Source: Bacteroidota bacterium (GTDB lineage: Bacteria > Bacteroidota > Ignavibacteria > Kapaibacteriales > NICIL-2). From it: DNA of 64,000 nt. Each line of letters opens with the position of its first letter. Position 1 is the stretch's first letter. Under the pieces are notes generated by a model. It did no database searches, was not told where the DNA came from, and was given only the letters and a program-made list of their open reading frames with translations. Shown here piece after piece: positions 35,381 to 45,399 of the stretch. A program made the position numbers and the translations under genes. Location of the stretch: assembly GCA_019695345.1 (NCBI GenBank), contig JAIBAE010000015.1, positions 1-64,000 of the forward strand, read 5' to 3'.

Positions 35381-35944
35381 TTACGGTACACACACACCTT
35401 GGCATTGCGGGTTTGGTGAGGTAGGATGCGTTTGGTTATTTGGACACTCAACACCTGAAATTTCTTTTAACCTTACAGTACGAATGCCATTTTCAAGGCA
35501 AACTTCATATTTAAGTACACAACAATCCGCAGTCAAGCATGGTAAATCAACAGCGCCACTAAACATTGGATGACTATCGAATCTAGCAAAACATGTTGCG
35601 AAACGAACAGCCCAGTTATCCTCACAACTTGGATCTACTGTTGGTCCGTAGCCCATTGGGTTGTCGATAAGAATTGCCTTTGCAATTTGTTCATACAAGC
35701 CTCTTGAAATTGGTGGCGGTGGGGTACAGCCTAAATATTGGATTGCATCTACTCTGACTATATTTACTCCACAACCGCTTAAAGCAGAATAAGCTACTCT
35801 TAGTGTACAGGGTGGCGCAATGGTTGTGTTATCGTAAGCCGTAAAGCTAGTCCAAACACAAGGAGGCGGAGCTTCACATTGAGCTTTCAAATAAGTAGTT
35901 TGAACAAAGAGCATAAAAGAAAGGACAAGCAAGAACTTTACCAT
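35381..35944 (-). CDS. secreted cysteine-rich protein of unknown function
   Basis: 187 residues from the ATG at 35944 (GGAG nearby). Signal peptide ends TTYLKAQ. The mature chain has about 14 cysteines (e.g. CEAPPPCVW, CGVNIVRVD, CLTADCCVLKYEVC, CQGVCVP), suggesting a disulfide-stabilised extracellular domain. No sorting domain and no family recognised. Immediately downstream of the large HYR protein in gene order, but with its own terminator. Confidence 0.7.
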   Translation of the reverse strand: MVKFLLVLSFMLFVQTTYLKAQCEAPPPCVWTSFTAYDNTTIAPPCTLRVAYSALSGCGVNIVRVDAIQYLGCTPPPPISRGLYEQIAKAILIDNPMGYGPTVDPSCEDNWAVRFATCFARFDSHPMFSGAVDLPCLTADCCVLKYEVCLENGIRTVRLKEISGVECPNNQTHPTSPNPQCQGVCVP

Positions 35945-36130
35945 AACAAGGTCTCCCAAGAAAAAGTTATAATAGCAATTAGTTTTGCTAGCGAACATTA
36001 AAAAAAAAAAATGACTTTTGCAAGCAGAATTTTACGAGACGAGCGGAGTGGGAACAATGTAAAGGATTAACTTATATAGAAAGCAGATAAAGAAACATGC
36101 ACTTATTAAGGTATCTATTACACACTTGTG

Positions 36131-36194
36131 TACTCTCCCGCACAGTGTGGGTTGGATGAAAGGCAAGGCGTGGAGCGGTCTGCGGGAGCAAAAG
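36131..36194 (-). repeat. family A palindromic repeat, short form
   Basis: On the minus strand: TTTTGCTCCCGCAGACCGC, stem CCGC/GCGG, end GCGGGAGAGT. The remaining part of 35945-36290 holds an A tract of at least ten near 36001 and the terminator below. No gene. Confidence 0.68.
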
Positions 36195-36210
36195 AATACA
36201 GCACGCACAA

Positions 36211-36240
36211 AACAAAAACGGACTGTACTGCTACAGTCCG
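36211..36240 (-). terminator. Rho-independent terminator
   Basis: CGGACTGTA/TACAGTCCG stem with a 4-nt loop and TTTTTGTTTT on the minus-strand side. It serves the HYR-repeat gene. Confidence 0.9.
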
Positions 36241-36290
36241 CTTGGGTAGATTATAGTTCTGCTGAGGAACTATGTTTGTGAATCCGTAGC

Positions 36291-39200
36291 CTACTTGAGA
36301 ACCACGAACTGTTTTGTAAGAATACCGTGTGGTGTTTCGATTCTTAGAGAATACGTTCCATTTGCAATTGTATCGGTATTGAGACCTACGGAGAACAGCG
36401 CAGTACCCGCGTTCATTGTTTGCGAAAACACTGTTTCCCCTAGAAGGTTTGTTACGCGAACCACGTAATCATCTTGAATTGCTTCTTGGAATGTAATGTT
36501 GATGTACTGTGCTGCTGGATTTGGCGACAGCATAAAGTTGGATGTCGATTGAATTTCTGGAGAGTCGGTATCTTCTGCAATTCCTTTGCTTGCGCAAACA
36601 GAACGAGTTCCTAACCACACCTGATTTGAGTTGATAAGATTTTGAAGTTGTGAATACTGAATGAGTGAGTGTGTGTTTGTGTTGCGATACCATACCCACA
36701 CTTGGCTTGTACCAACTTTCCAGTTCGAACGAACATCGGCAAATGCTGGTGGGTATTTGCAATCTGGTAAGCCATCGTTGTTGTTATCTACGGCATCGTT
36801 ACCGCCATCGCATTCATCGCAGGTATTGTGTACGCCATCGCAATCGTTATCGTTACCAGAACCTGCTACAATTCTGATATATGCAGTGCCATCGGTGAAG
36901 TTACCCATTGCATCGGTTGCTCTCACACCAATGCTAAAGTTTTGATTTGCATTTACGCATGTAAAGCTGGACTGTCCGCTAACTTGTGTTAGTGTTGTGC
37001 TACCACCGCAGTTATCAGTTGCCGACCAAACTACTTGGCTAAGATTAGAAGATGTAAAGCTTAAGGTACCATTGCTTGTTAAACTAATGTAGAATGGATT
37101 TGTTGAGGTTCCTTTGCATGATAGCGTTGGTTTGGTTGTATCCTGAATAACGATTGTTTGAGTTTGTGTTGTTGTGTTACCGTTATTATCGTTATATGTC
37201 CATACCAATGTGTGTGTGCCTTGTGTGCTAAAGGTTGTTTGCGAAGGTGTACCTGCAAATGTACCTGGGCGGCAATTATCGGTTGCTGTTGGATATGGGA
37301 ATGCAACAGTGTAATTGCATTGACGGTTGATAGTTGGTAAGGAAGCAACACTTGGCGTAGGAGCAGTGTTATCGGTAACTACAACTTGTTGTGTTTGTAT
37401 TGATGTGTTTCCGTTGCCATCGTTGAATACCCACGTAATTGTGTGTGTACCAACACTAAAGCTTGTTGGTGCATTGGTTGTTGCTTTGATATATCCTTTG
37501 CAGTTATCAAGTGCCCATGGATAGCTGATTTGATTTAGATATGCTTTACATGTTCTGTTGATAGTAGCAAGTGATGATGACAATGGCACAGGCGCAGTGT
37601 TATCGTTAACAACAACTGTTTGGTTTTGTGTGGAGATGTTTCCACGTCCATCGTTGAAGCTCCATACAATTGTGTAGGTACCTGCTGTTGTATAACTTAA
37701 TGGATTAGTTGTTGTACCTTGAATTACACCTGCGCAGTTATCTGTAGCTGTTGGGATAGTAGTTACTGTTGCACTGCACTGACCAGTAACTGTTGCAAGT
37801 GAAGCGGCATTTGGAACAGGTGCAGTGTTATCACCTACGTTAATTACTTGGTAGGCAGAATCGTAGTTTCCTTGATCATCTTGGAAGTACCACAATAAAC
37901 TGTAGGTACCAGCACTTGTAAATGTTAGTGTATCGGTTGGAAGAAAATTGTTTGCGCTAAATCCGTAAACCATGCTACAGTTATCGGTAGCTGTTGGTGC
38001 GGTGAATATATGTGTGCCACCACATTGAATTGAAATTGGAGTAAGTGTTGGTACTGTTGGAGCGGTTGTATCTTGAACAACCACTGTGGTATTGCAATAC
38101 GCTACTGCGCCTTGCGCATCGGTTGCTACTACTTGAACTGCAGTTGTGCCAAGCGCATAAGGACCAGATGGAGTAGCTGAAAGCGTTACACTAGAACCAT
38201 CCTGATCGTAAGAGCCATTACCAAGTACATTACTGCTAATTGCAATAGGTGAGCACGATGAACCCATAAATGCTGTTTGTGTATTACATACTGCAAATGG
38301 TGGCATATTGGTTGTGTAGGTTAATTCTACATCGTTACCATTTCCACCACCATAGTTAATGCTAAATCTATTTGAACCAATTGTTGCAATTCCATTGGTG
38401 AGCAATCCATTGAAGTGACCATTGATATCGTTGCCTGAGTTAAGTTCGATTGCAATGATAGAACTTGCAAGCGTAGTTGAGCTTCCACCTGCAATTGTAC
38501 TAGTAGTGTTTGATAAACCTAAAGCACCATTTACAATTATTTTATCGTGTTGGGTGCATGGCGTGGAGCCATTGATATCCATAAGGTACGTACCAGAGAT
38601 ATTTAAGCCACCTGTTGTACCACCGTTAATTGTTATACAGCCAACTGAACTCCCTGCAGGTGAGATAACACCATTTTGCTGAATTGCAACAAAACCGTTT
38701 ATTGTTCCTGTACCTGCTAGTGTACCTTTCCAAACCGTTAGTTCCATATCGCATGTAGTGCCGCCTACATCAAGAGTACCTTGGTTTGTTGTTGTTAACC
38801 ATGCTTGGCGCCAAGGTCCATCCAATCCCATGCGTCCGGTGAAGGATGCAAGCGAAACAGTGCCTGATGATTTTTCAATGTAGATTCTTGATAAAGAGCC
38901 ATTGCCAGAAATAGTTTGTGTAGCGGTACCAACCATGTACACACTACCTGGATTCTGATTAGATGGGTTTGCTGTCCAGCCATCGGAATCGCTACAAGCT
39001 ACGTTACCGAACACTTGAATGCGATTGTTGGTAAATCCGCTACCATAATACAATGCGCCAATATTTATGATGTTGAGTGTATTCTGAACTCTAATGCTTG
39101 AGGTAAGTGGGGAAGAGTACACCACACTAGATGATGTAGCACCATTGATTGTGAGATTGTAGAATTGCTGAGTGCTGTGAAGAGCGAAAATATCGTTTGA

Positions 39201-39602
39201 TGTGGGTGCAATTACGATTGTGCTAGTTCCCGCACTAAACGATGAACTTCCGTTGATGGTGAGTGATTTACTCACAGTGAGTGTGTTGCTTCCTGCACTA
39301 AGTACACCGCCATAGGTATTTTCTATAAGTAGTGCTTGAATACTTGGTGAGATATTCATGGTGCAGTTTGCAGAGCTTGCAGCCGAGAATTTGGCGGTGT
39401 CTGTTGCAGTAGGAACACCCGTAGGCGACCAGTTGTTAGGATTATTCCAAAGGTTGTTCCCACCTGAATTTGTCCAGACTCGTGTATCAGCAGTACTATT
39501 AACACAGAAGACTAATGTAACTAACACTAGGGAAATGATGTTTGGGAGAGAGTAAAGTGCACTATTTATTTTTGAATGTACTTTACAAGTTAAGTTAAGC
39601 AT
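36291..39602 (-). CDS. large surface protein with HYR-like repeats and type IX sorting domain
   Basis: 1103 residues. AGGAG before the ATG and a signal peptide (LVLVTLVFCVNS). Residues ~40-430 form a beta-helix-like region opening GNNLWNNPNNWSPTGVPTA. About residues 435-850 hold five tandem ~80-residue modules, each beginning (N/T)TAP or TTKP and containing TATDNC and GTYTIVW-type text (HYR/Ig-like). A Ca-binding thrombospondin-3-like stretch (DCDGVHNTCDECDGG) follows, then a linker and a type IX sorting domain (NFMLSPNPAAQYINITFQE to TKQFVVLK). Likely a surface adhesin or matrix protein. Near-identical repeats may cause recombination and length variation. Confidence 0.88.
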   Translation of the reverse strand: MLNLTCKVHSKINSALYSLPNIISLVLVTLVFCVNSTADTRVWTNSGGNNLWNNPNNWSPTGVPTATDTAKFSAASSANCTMNISPSIQALLIENTYGGVLSAGSNTLTVSKSLTINGSSSFSAGTSTIVIAPTSNDIFALHSTQQFYNLTINGATSSSVVYSSPLTSSIRVQNTLNIINIGALYYGSGFTNNRIQVFGNVACSDSDGWTANPSNQNPGSVYMVGTATQTISGNGSLSRIYIEKSSGTVSLASFTGRMGLDGPWRQAWLTTTNQGTLDVGGTTCDMELTVWKGTLAGTGTINGFVAIQQNGVISPAGSSVGCITINGGTTGGLNISGTYLMDINGSTPCTQHDKIIVNGALGLSNTTSTIAGGSSTTLASSIIAIELNSGNDINGHFNGLLTNGIATIGSNRFSINYGGGNGNDVELTYTTNMPPFAVCNTQTAFMGSSCSPIAISSNVLGNGSYDQDGSSVTLSATPSGPYALGTTAVQVVATDAQGAVAYCNTTVVVQDTTAPTVPTLTPISIQCGGTHIFTAPTATDNCSMVYGFSANNFLPTDTLTFTSAGTYSLLWYFQDDQGNYDSAYQVINVGDNTAPVPNAASLATVTGQCSATVTTIPTATDNCAGVIQGTTTNPLSYTTAGTYTIVWSFNDGRGNISTQNQTVVVNDNTAPVPLSSSLATINRTCKAYLNQISYPWALDNCKGYIKATTNAPTSFSVGTHTITWVFNDGNGNTSIQTQQVVVTDNTAPTPSVASLPTINRQCNYTVAFPYPTATDNCRPGTFAGTPSQTTFSTQGTHTLVWTYNDNNGNTTTQTQTIVIQDTTKPTLSCKGTSTNPFYISLTSNGTLSFTSSNLSQVVWSATDNCGGSTTLTQVSGQSSFTCVNANQNFSIGVRATDAMGNFTDGTAYIRIVAGSGNDNDCDGVHNTCDECDGGNDAVDNNNDGLPDCKYPPAFADVRSNWKVGTSQVWVWYRNTNTHSLIQYSQLQNLINSNQVWLGTRSVCASKGIAEDTDSPEIQSTSNFMLSPNPAAQYINITFQEAIQDDYVVRVTNLLGETVFSQTMNAGTALFSVGLNTDTIANGTYSLRIETPHGILTKQFVVLK

Positions 39603-40016
39603 GTCTATGCTCCTATTAGATAGTGAATGACTATGTATCTACCTAAAGAGATACTATTTGTCAAGTGAACGTGAACGAACATCCTCCCCTTTCCCCAAAG
39701 GGGTACACTCTAACCGAGGCATCCTTCCTGTATTATTTAGCGAACACACTTGGTGTGCTGTGTGTGTTGTACATAACGTTCAAAAATCACAAATAACATT
39801 CTACTATAAACCTGCTTTGCGCCACTGAATACTTTTTTTGAGTATCTGCATATATTTTATTCATAACTGTGGGCTGTAATAACTGTGGCTATCTGCCTTA
39901 ATTCAGATAGCCACAATTTTTTACGTATTAATATCTGTTGAGTAATAATGTACCGCTCGGTATACATATTGTCGTATTCGACAATTCATCCTACATATAT
40001 ATTAATCTCTACTTTA
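39603..40016. other. intergenic region, no gene seen
   Basis: Contains a short palindrome CCCCTTTCCCCAAAGGGG near 39686 and the hairpin at 39884. No open frame with coding character. Confidence 0.4.
39884..39922 (+). terminator. 12-bp hairpin with T tract, direction uncertain
   Basis: TGTGGCTATCTG/CAGATAGCCACA is perfect, followed by ATTTTTTA on the plus strand. No plus-strand gene precedes it. It may terminate the minus-strand gene at 40017 weakly, or an antisense transcript. Confidence 0.5.
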
Positions 40017-41273
40017 TTATCTGACTACTGCAAATTGTTTTAGTATCACATCGCCCACAGCCCGATGAATCATGATAGTATACGTCCCAGAACTTATTGA
40101 GGCAGGTAGTTCTAGCTCTGGAGTTGTAAAAGTATGTATAAGATTGCCATTTACTGTATACACATCTGCACGTACAAAGTTGCCTATACCTTTTATTGAA
40201 CAACCAACTAAATATGTAGGATTTGGATAAATTTCTACTTCCTGATTATCCTCTATTTCTACCGACGATGTTTTATAGAACATACTTGCAAACTCCTGAT
40301 TGTTTATCTCCCATTCATGAACAGTTTCCGCCGTAACATCTACAGGAACATTTGAGACAAACTCCTTGGTTTCTACATTAAATACAATTGTATATGGCTT
40401 ATACAACTCACTATTTACTACACGCGCTGTTAGTAGTGAGTTCATTTGATCAAATGCAATATGCGTTTCATAGATTGCTGCAAATGTTTCATCGCTCAAC
40501 ATAGTAAATACCCCATTAGAGTCTACGCTTGCAATCTGCATACTATTTGTACTTGTTGTTGCAAAACCAATAAATGAATTTGTGCGGTTGTTATATTGTA
40601 TTGCATTAAGTTGGTACTGCAATGGATTAGTACGATGAAGAATATTTCCGGTTTGTGCATCAATAAAGTACAGTCGTATATCGCTTAAAGATACTTTAGT
40701 ATTCTTGGCAGCAACAATAAACACACCTGTATTAGAATTATAACACGATGTATTTACTACAACCTGATCAAACTCGTTGATTGTTTTAATCACATCTGTC
40801 TGTGCTATGGCTGGATTCACACGAACAAATTCAACAACGTAACCCGGTGATACAAGATTGGAGTCATCCTCAATCTTTTTAGGACGTAGCCCGTACAACG
40901 TACCGGTCTTAAAATCGTATTCTGTTTCGCGTATTGCAAGGTCATTCGTAGATACCTGACTAACAACATCACCCGTCTTTGAGTTTACTCCTACCAATGT
41001 ATAATTTTTGCTATCTTGGCTGTGTGAAAAATAGTAAATACCGTTCTGGGGATTTAATGTTGAAGAGCCTACAAGAATTGTACTGTAGCCAAAATCATGT
41101 AATACCAATGATGTATTTGCGATTGGATTGTACATTACAAACTGAGTTGACTTCAACTCCTGATTAAAGCGCAAGCCACTAACTTGAATATCAGATTGAT
41201 TGCCGGCATACATTGTAAGCGTAGCAAACACAATATTCAAGGTACAAAAACAAATTGTGTAGAGATTTTTCAT
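40017..41273 (-). CDS. secreted protein with type IX sorting domain
   Basis: 418 residues from the ATG at 41273 (AGGAG upstream; signal peptide LYTICFCTLNIVFATLTMYA). The middle region has regular beta repeats with text such as GNILHRTNPLQYQLNAIQY and VETKEFVSNVPVDV, suggesting a propeller, without strong motifs. The C-terminus EIYPNPTYLVGCSIKG to KQFAVVR is a type IX sorting domain. The frame to 41327 is rejected. Single gene. Function unknown. Confidence 0.82.
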   Translation of the reverse strand: MKNLYTICFCTLNIVFATLTMYAGNQSDIQVSGLRFNQELKSTQFVMYNPIANTSLVLHDFGYSTILVGSSTLNPQNGIYYFSHSQDSKNYTLVGVNSKTGDVVSQVSTNDLAIRETEYDFKTGTLYGLRPKKIEDDSNLVSPGYVVEFVRVNPAIAQTDVIKTINEFDQVVVNTSCYNSNTGVFIVAAKNTKVSLSDIRLYFIDAQTGNILHRTNPLQYQLNAIQYNNRTNSFIGFATTSTNSMQIASVDSNGVFTMLSDETFAAIYETHIAFDQMNSLLTARVVNSELYKPYTIVFNVETKEFVSNVPVDVTAETVHEWEINNQEFASMFYKTSSVEIEDNQEVEIYPNPTYLVGCSIKGIGNFVRADVYTVNGNLIHTFTTPELELPASISSGTYTIMIHRAVGDVILKQFAVVR

Positions 41274-41529
41274 CCTAACACACTCCTTAAGTATGTAAAT
41301 AAATAGTGTAGATTCTTTATTTAACAACCTGAGTGACTTGTTTTTGTTTCTACCTACTTAGGCACTTGTAGCAGGTTTACTACCAACGACTGTATTTCAT
41401 AAACAGAAGTTGGAATATTTTTAATAAGTGTACCACTAAATTATACTCTATCAACTACGCGGAACCAACATAATCTATCATATAGAACTATAGCTGAGTG
41501 AATGGTTCGGAAACAATCCACTTAAAAAG

Positions 41530-42273
41530 CTATTCACTTAATATTTTTAGTATAGAATCACGTTTGCGTTGAGATACAGGAATCACAATGTTCTCTTCTG
41601 TGATTACACTTCCCCCTTCGTCTCTATCAAAGCGTACTATTCTGCGAGAATTAACCATATAAGAGTGATGCACGCGTATAAAACCATACGGAGTTAACAT
41701 ATCATCAAATTCTTTTAACGTTTTAGAGACAAATACACTTTTACCTCCTACCAGAATAAATTTTGTATACCCTTTGTGCGCTTCTAATACAGAAATATCA
41801 GGAACCCGAATAAAGTGAATTGCATCTTGGTCTCGCAGTACAATCCGTTTTTCCTGATAAGCACGAGGCTCAAGACCTTCTAATAGTACAGCAACCTGCT
41901 CTAATTTATTGTGCTTTTCAATATTGGCTTGGGCACGTTCTACACTGCGTTGCAGTTCATCTTCCTGAACAGGCTTTAACAGGAAGTCTGTTGCACTAAA
42001 TTTAAATGCATCAATTGCATAATGTTGGTGTGCTGTTATAAATACAAGCTGAAACATTGAAGTGTCTACTTTTCGTAGTAAATCAAATCCCGTTCCATCA
42101 TCCATCTCAACATCAAGAAATACAATGTCATACTTTTGTTTCCGTAATGCCAGTATACCGGCTTCCACACCCGATGCTTCTGCAATTGAATCAACATCAG
42201 GGCAGTAGTTCTGAAGCAGTGTTTTGAGTGCTGTTCTCAGTGGCTCTTCGTTATCTATAATTAGTACTTTCAT
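41530..42273 (-). CDS. LytTR-family response regulator
   Basis: 247 residues: receiver domain with D54 (VFLDVEMDDG), acidic pocket IIDNEE, KPVQEDEL at the fifth strand, then a LytTR DNA-binding domain (AIHFIRVPDISVLEAHKGYTK, FIRVHHSYMVNSRRIVRFDRDE, VSQRKRDSILK). It binds DNA directly to control transcription. The gene begins 2 bp after the LytS-type kinase gene, so the pair is one operon and one phosphorelay. The regulon cannot be seen from sequence. Confidence 0.95.
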   Translation of the reverse strand: MKVLIIDNEEPLRTALKTLLQNYCPDVDSIAEASGVEAGILALRKQKYDIVFLDVEMDDGTGFDLLRKVDTSMFQLVFITAHQHYAIDAFKFSATDFLLKPVQEDELQRSVERAQANIEKHNKLEQVAVLLEGLEPRAYQEKRIVLRDQDAIHFIRVPDISVLEAHKGYTKFILVGGKSVFVSKTLKEFDDMLTPYGFIRVHHSYMVNSRRIVRFDRDEGGSVITEENIVIPVSQRKRDSILKILSE

Positions 42274-42275
42274 GT

Positions 42276-44150
42276 TTATGGCAGTTGTTCGTATAAAATT
42301 GGCAACGTAATATTTACAGTTTTACCTTGTGCTTCGTTATCTTGTATTGTAAACACAGCATTTGAGTTATACTGCCTGTTAAGCAAGTACAATCTGTCTC
42401 GGGTTATTTGCATTGCCCGCGAAGGGTAATCTTTGTGGCTTGATGCAGAATTTTTCGTTCCGTTATCTGTTATGCTGATATGAACCGAGTTCTCCCGCAC
42501 ACTAAAGCTAACGGTTATAATACCTTTGTAAGAAATACCTTTAAAACCGTGTTCTAAACTATTCTCAATAAATGGTTGTAGAATCATCGAAGGTATCAAA
42601 AGTTCCTCTGTTTCTACGTTTGGGTCAGCCTCAATTTCGTGTTCAAACTTATTGGGCTGTCGTAGCGATTCCAATTCCAAGTAATTACGCAGAAAGTCAA
42701 TCTCATTATCAATCGATACTAATTCATTATAACTACTCTCTAAGGTCTGGCGCATCATACGTGCATACTTACCTAAGTAACTCGATACTTTAAATGAATC
42801 GTTTTCGGTTAATGTAAAACTTTGTATCGAGCCCAGTGTATTAAAAAAGAAATGAGGGTTTATTCTGGCGCGTTGTAAACGCTGTTCTGTTTCCAGAATA
42901 TACTGCTTATCTTTTAATGTTTTTTGTCTGTATAATACAAACAATACTAAAGCAACAAGTATTAAACTAACAACTACTGCTATTAGGTATTTGATATTAA
43001 GTGCCGAAATCTCTTTCTGTTGCTCCAATTCAGATATTTCTTTCTCATTCTTAACCTTGTTATACTGCAACTCCAATTCACGTGCTTTTTCAAATGTCTC
43101 AATATTATTTACACTGTCTTGCAATGCGGTTTGAATCTTTAGAATCTGATATGCTTCTTTGTAATTACCGGCTTTCTCCAGAATCTCTTGCATGGTTTCG
43201 TATGCAGTAACAATTGTACCCGTCATACCTGTCTGCTTTGCGCACGAAAGAGCCGAGTCAGCAAAAATTTTTGCCTGAGCATGATTGCCCAAGCTGGAAT
43301 GTGCACCCGCAAGAATTGAATACGTATTAGATAACGAAAACGGTGGGAGTGTACCTTTACCAACTAATAACGATGAATCTGCATACAGCAGCGAACTACG
43401 AAACGAGTTGTTGTATAATTCGGCAAGAGCACAGTTCTGGTAAGCCCGCACTTTATTTGGAATACGTTCATCATTCCTATTATACTCAAGGTTTTTTCGT
43501 GCCCACTCAATAAACTTTTGCTTGTAGATATCCTTATTAGTTTTATCAAATGCCGTTCTATACGCATCGGTATATGCAGTTGATATGTTACCTTCATACC
43601 CTCTGTTAGGAATTTGCTCTACAAGTCGTTGTGTTTTATTTAAAATCTCTATCTGTCGTTCAAAATCTCCAATTACATTTACTATAGAAGATATATTCAG
43701 TAGTGCTGTTACCTGTTGTAAGGTATCTTTATTTTGCTCGCAAATATCTGCAACGTTAAACAGATGCTTTAAGGTACCTTCTTTATCCTCGGTTAAATAT
43801 GCGATATAAGCAAGCTGACGCTCATTATAAAGAAACGTTTTCTTTTCGCAGCCAGACTCCATTAGCAACCTATGCTCTTTAGCTAAAAGCAATTTCGCAG
43901 AATCAATATGTCCGTCAAACAATGCAAGTTGTGCTTGTAAGTTAATTGCATAAATAGCACAAAGTGGCGAGTTCTGAGCCTTTACTTTATTATACAACTC
44001 CAGCATTGCAGGTCTATTCCCGGCATGTACTTGCTGAACAAACAACACCTCAGTTTTCTTAAAGCCGTCACAATCACAATCCGAAGAAAACACCGGAATA
44101 GCAGTACTCCATAAAAGCACAAGAATCTGAACATACTTTCCAATATTCAT
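42276..44150 (-). CDS. LytS-type sensor histidine kinase with TPR sensor region
   Basis: 624 residues: signal peptide, a periplasmic TPR-like helical region (~30-370), a coiled segment, one membrane helix (YLIAVVVSLILVALVLFVLY, ~388-408), a His_kinase domain with INPHFFFNTLGS (phosphoacceptor H433) and a GHKL ATPase (QPFIENSLEHGF, ITDNGT). The arrangement matches the many TPR-LytS kinases of Bacteroidota. It phosphorylates the LytTR regulator encoded 2 bp downstream. The periplasmic signal is unknown. Confidence 0.93.
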   Translation of the reverse strand: MNIGKYVQILVLLWSTAIPVFSSDCDCDGFKKTEVLFVQQVHAGNRPAMLELYNKVKAQNSPLCAIYAINLQAQLALFDGHIDSAKLLLAKEHRLLMESGCEKKTFLYNERQLAYIAYLTEDKEGTLKHLFNVADICEQNKDTLQQVTALLNISSIVNVIGDFERQIEILNKTQRLVEQIPNRGYEGNISTAYTDAYRTAFDKTNKDIYKQKFIEWARKNLEYNRNDERIPNKVRAYQNCALAELYNNSFRSSLLYADSSLLVGKGTLPPFSLSNTYSILAGAHSSLGNHAQAKIFADSALSCAKQTGMTGTIVTAYETMQEILEKAGNYKEAYQILKIQTALQDSVNNIETFEKARELELQYNKVKNEKEISELEQQKEISALNIKYLIAVVVSLILVALVLFVLYRQKTLKDKQYILETEQRLQRARINPHFFFNTLGSIQSFTLTENDSFKVSSYLGKYARMMRQTLESSYNELVSIDNEIDFLRNYLELESLRQPNKFEHEIEADPNVETEELLIPSMILQPFIENSLEHGFKGISYKGIITVSFSVRENSVHISITDNGTKNSASSHKDYPSRAMQITRDRLYLLNRQYNSNAVFTIQDNEAQGKTVNITLPILYEQLP

Positions 44151-44565
44151 GCAATTATCTCCAATTCGGAAGTGTAGTGTTGTTGTTCATGTTCTATAAT
44201 ATCGGTTAAGCCGTTCAAAACTGTCACAGTCATTATTCTGCGATAAGCCTTACATACCCTCAATTATAACATCACAGGCTATGGTACATTAACATAACAA
44301 TATACAGATATATATGTATAATATTAACCATAACAACATCAACCATATAGGAAAGCCAAAGCTACCGTGCATCGCACGATGTAGGTAGGAGAATGTACAG
44401 CATGGATTTAACACGCCTACATTATTATGGCATACATGGTGGATATGTTATGCACTATTTCGCACTGCAACTTCACAAAATCCGGCAAACAAAATAGCTT
44501 CATTGAACAAGCGAATGGATTTTATAAATAACTGCATTAATTCTACGAATAACTGATGTAGCTTT
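44151..44565. other. intergenic region upstream of the kinase operon
   Basis: No gene. AT-rich between 44280 and 44340, compatible with a minus-strand promoter for the LytS operon, but I cannot place -33/-7 boxes with confidence. Confidence 0.35.
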
Positions 44566-44791
44566 TAGCTATCGCCGGACGGCACCGCAGGTTTGCGTTT
44601 TTCACATCCTCCGCTTGCCGGAGAGTTCCCTATATAACCAAACAATTAACTCCGTGACATTCTCTGTGTCTCCGTGACTTCGTGTTCATCTACGCAATCA
44701 CGATGAACGTTGTTGCTTACACTATGCTTCTGAGCGGCACTGTGTGGATATGTTGATAAATCTGTGGATTGGTGCCGTCGGGCGATAGCAA
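44566..44791. repeat. family A composite element E6
   Basis: Near-identical twin of E5. Left stem CGGCA/TGCCG, right unit inverted. It ends 50 bp before the PH-domain operon start. Confidence 0.88.
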
Positions 44792-44841
44792 GAACTACTA
44801 AACACAATGTTGCGTAACTTGCAGAAGTATTTGTATGTATT

Positions 44842-45399
44842 ATGGTGATGACAATGAGTAGCGAACAAGAACATAAACATTTAGAACCCGTAACCGAAGA
44901 AACCATCTTTGCACTTTCGCGTCCGGATGCAAAGTTACTGACGTTATATTTTATCTATGCGTTATGTAGTACGGTGTTGTTTCCGTTTGCAATGATTCCG
45001 TTGTATTTCCGCTACCATACGTTGCGTTATACATTTGATAAGGAAGGTGTTTCTATTGCGTATGGTATTTTGTGGCGCAGAGAAAGTTACCTTACGTATT
45101 CGCGCATTCAGGATATACATATCACCCGCAATATTTTTGAACGCTGGCTTGGCTTAGGAACTGTTGCCATACAAACAGCAGCCGGAAGCGCAGACTCGGA
45201 AGAAGCCATAGTTGGCTTGCGCGAGTATGAAATGGTAAGAAACTTTTTGTACTCACGTATGCGAGGTATTTCAAACAAAACACAAAATGCGCCACACACT
45301 CCACAAACACCGGCAACTGACCAAGAACTGGAAGTATTACTTTCTATTAAGAACGAACTGCAAACGCTAAACACATTGTTGAAAGGAAACAAACAATGA
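44842..45399 (+). CDS. bPH2-type PH domain membrane protein
   Basis: 185 residues. A membrane hairpin (LLTLYFIYALCSTVLFPFAMIPLYF) precedes a bacterial PH (bPH2) domain: RYHTLRYTFDKEGVSIAYGILWRRESYLTYSRIQDIHITRN and GTVAIQTAAGS. A polar tail follows. The start may be 44842 or the ATG at 44854. It overlaps the second PH gene by 4 bp (ATGA). These pairs resemble YdbS/YdbT; the function is unclear, possibly in membrane stress or homeostasis. Confidence 0.85.
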   Translation: MVMTMSSEQEHKHLEPVTEETIFALSRPDAKLLTLYFIYALCSTVLFPFAMIPLYFRYHTLRYTFDKEGVSIAYGILWRRESYLTYSRIQDIHITRNIFERWLGLGTVAIQTAAGSADSEEAIVGLREYEMVRNFLYSRMRGISNKTQNAPHTPQTPATDQELEVLLSIKNELQTLNTLLKGNKQ

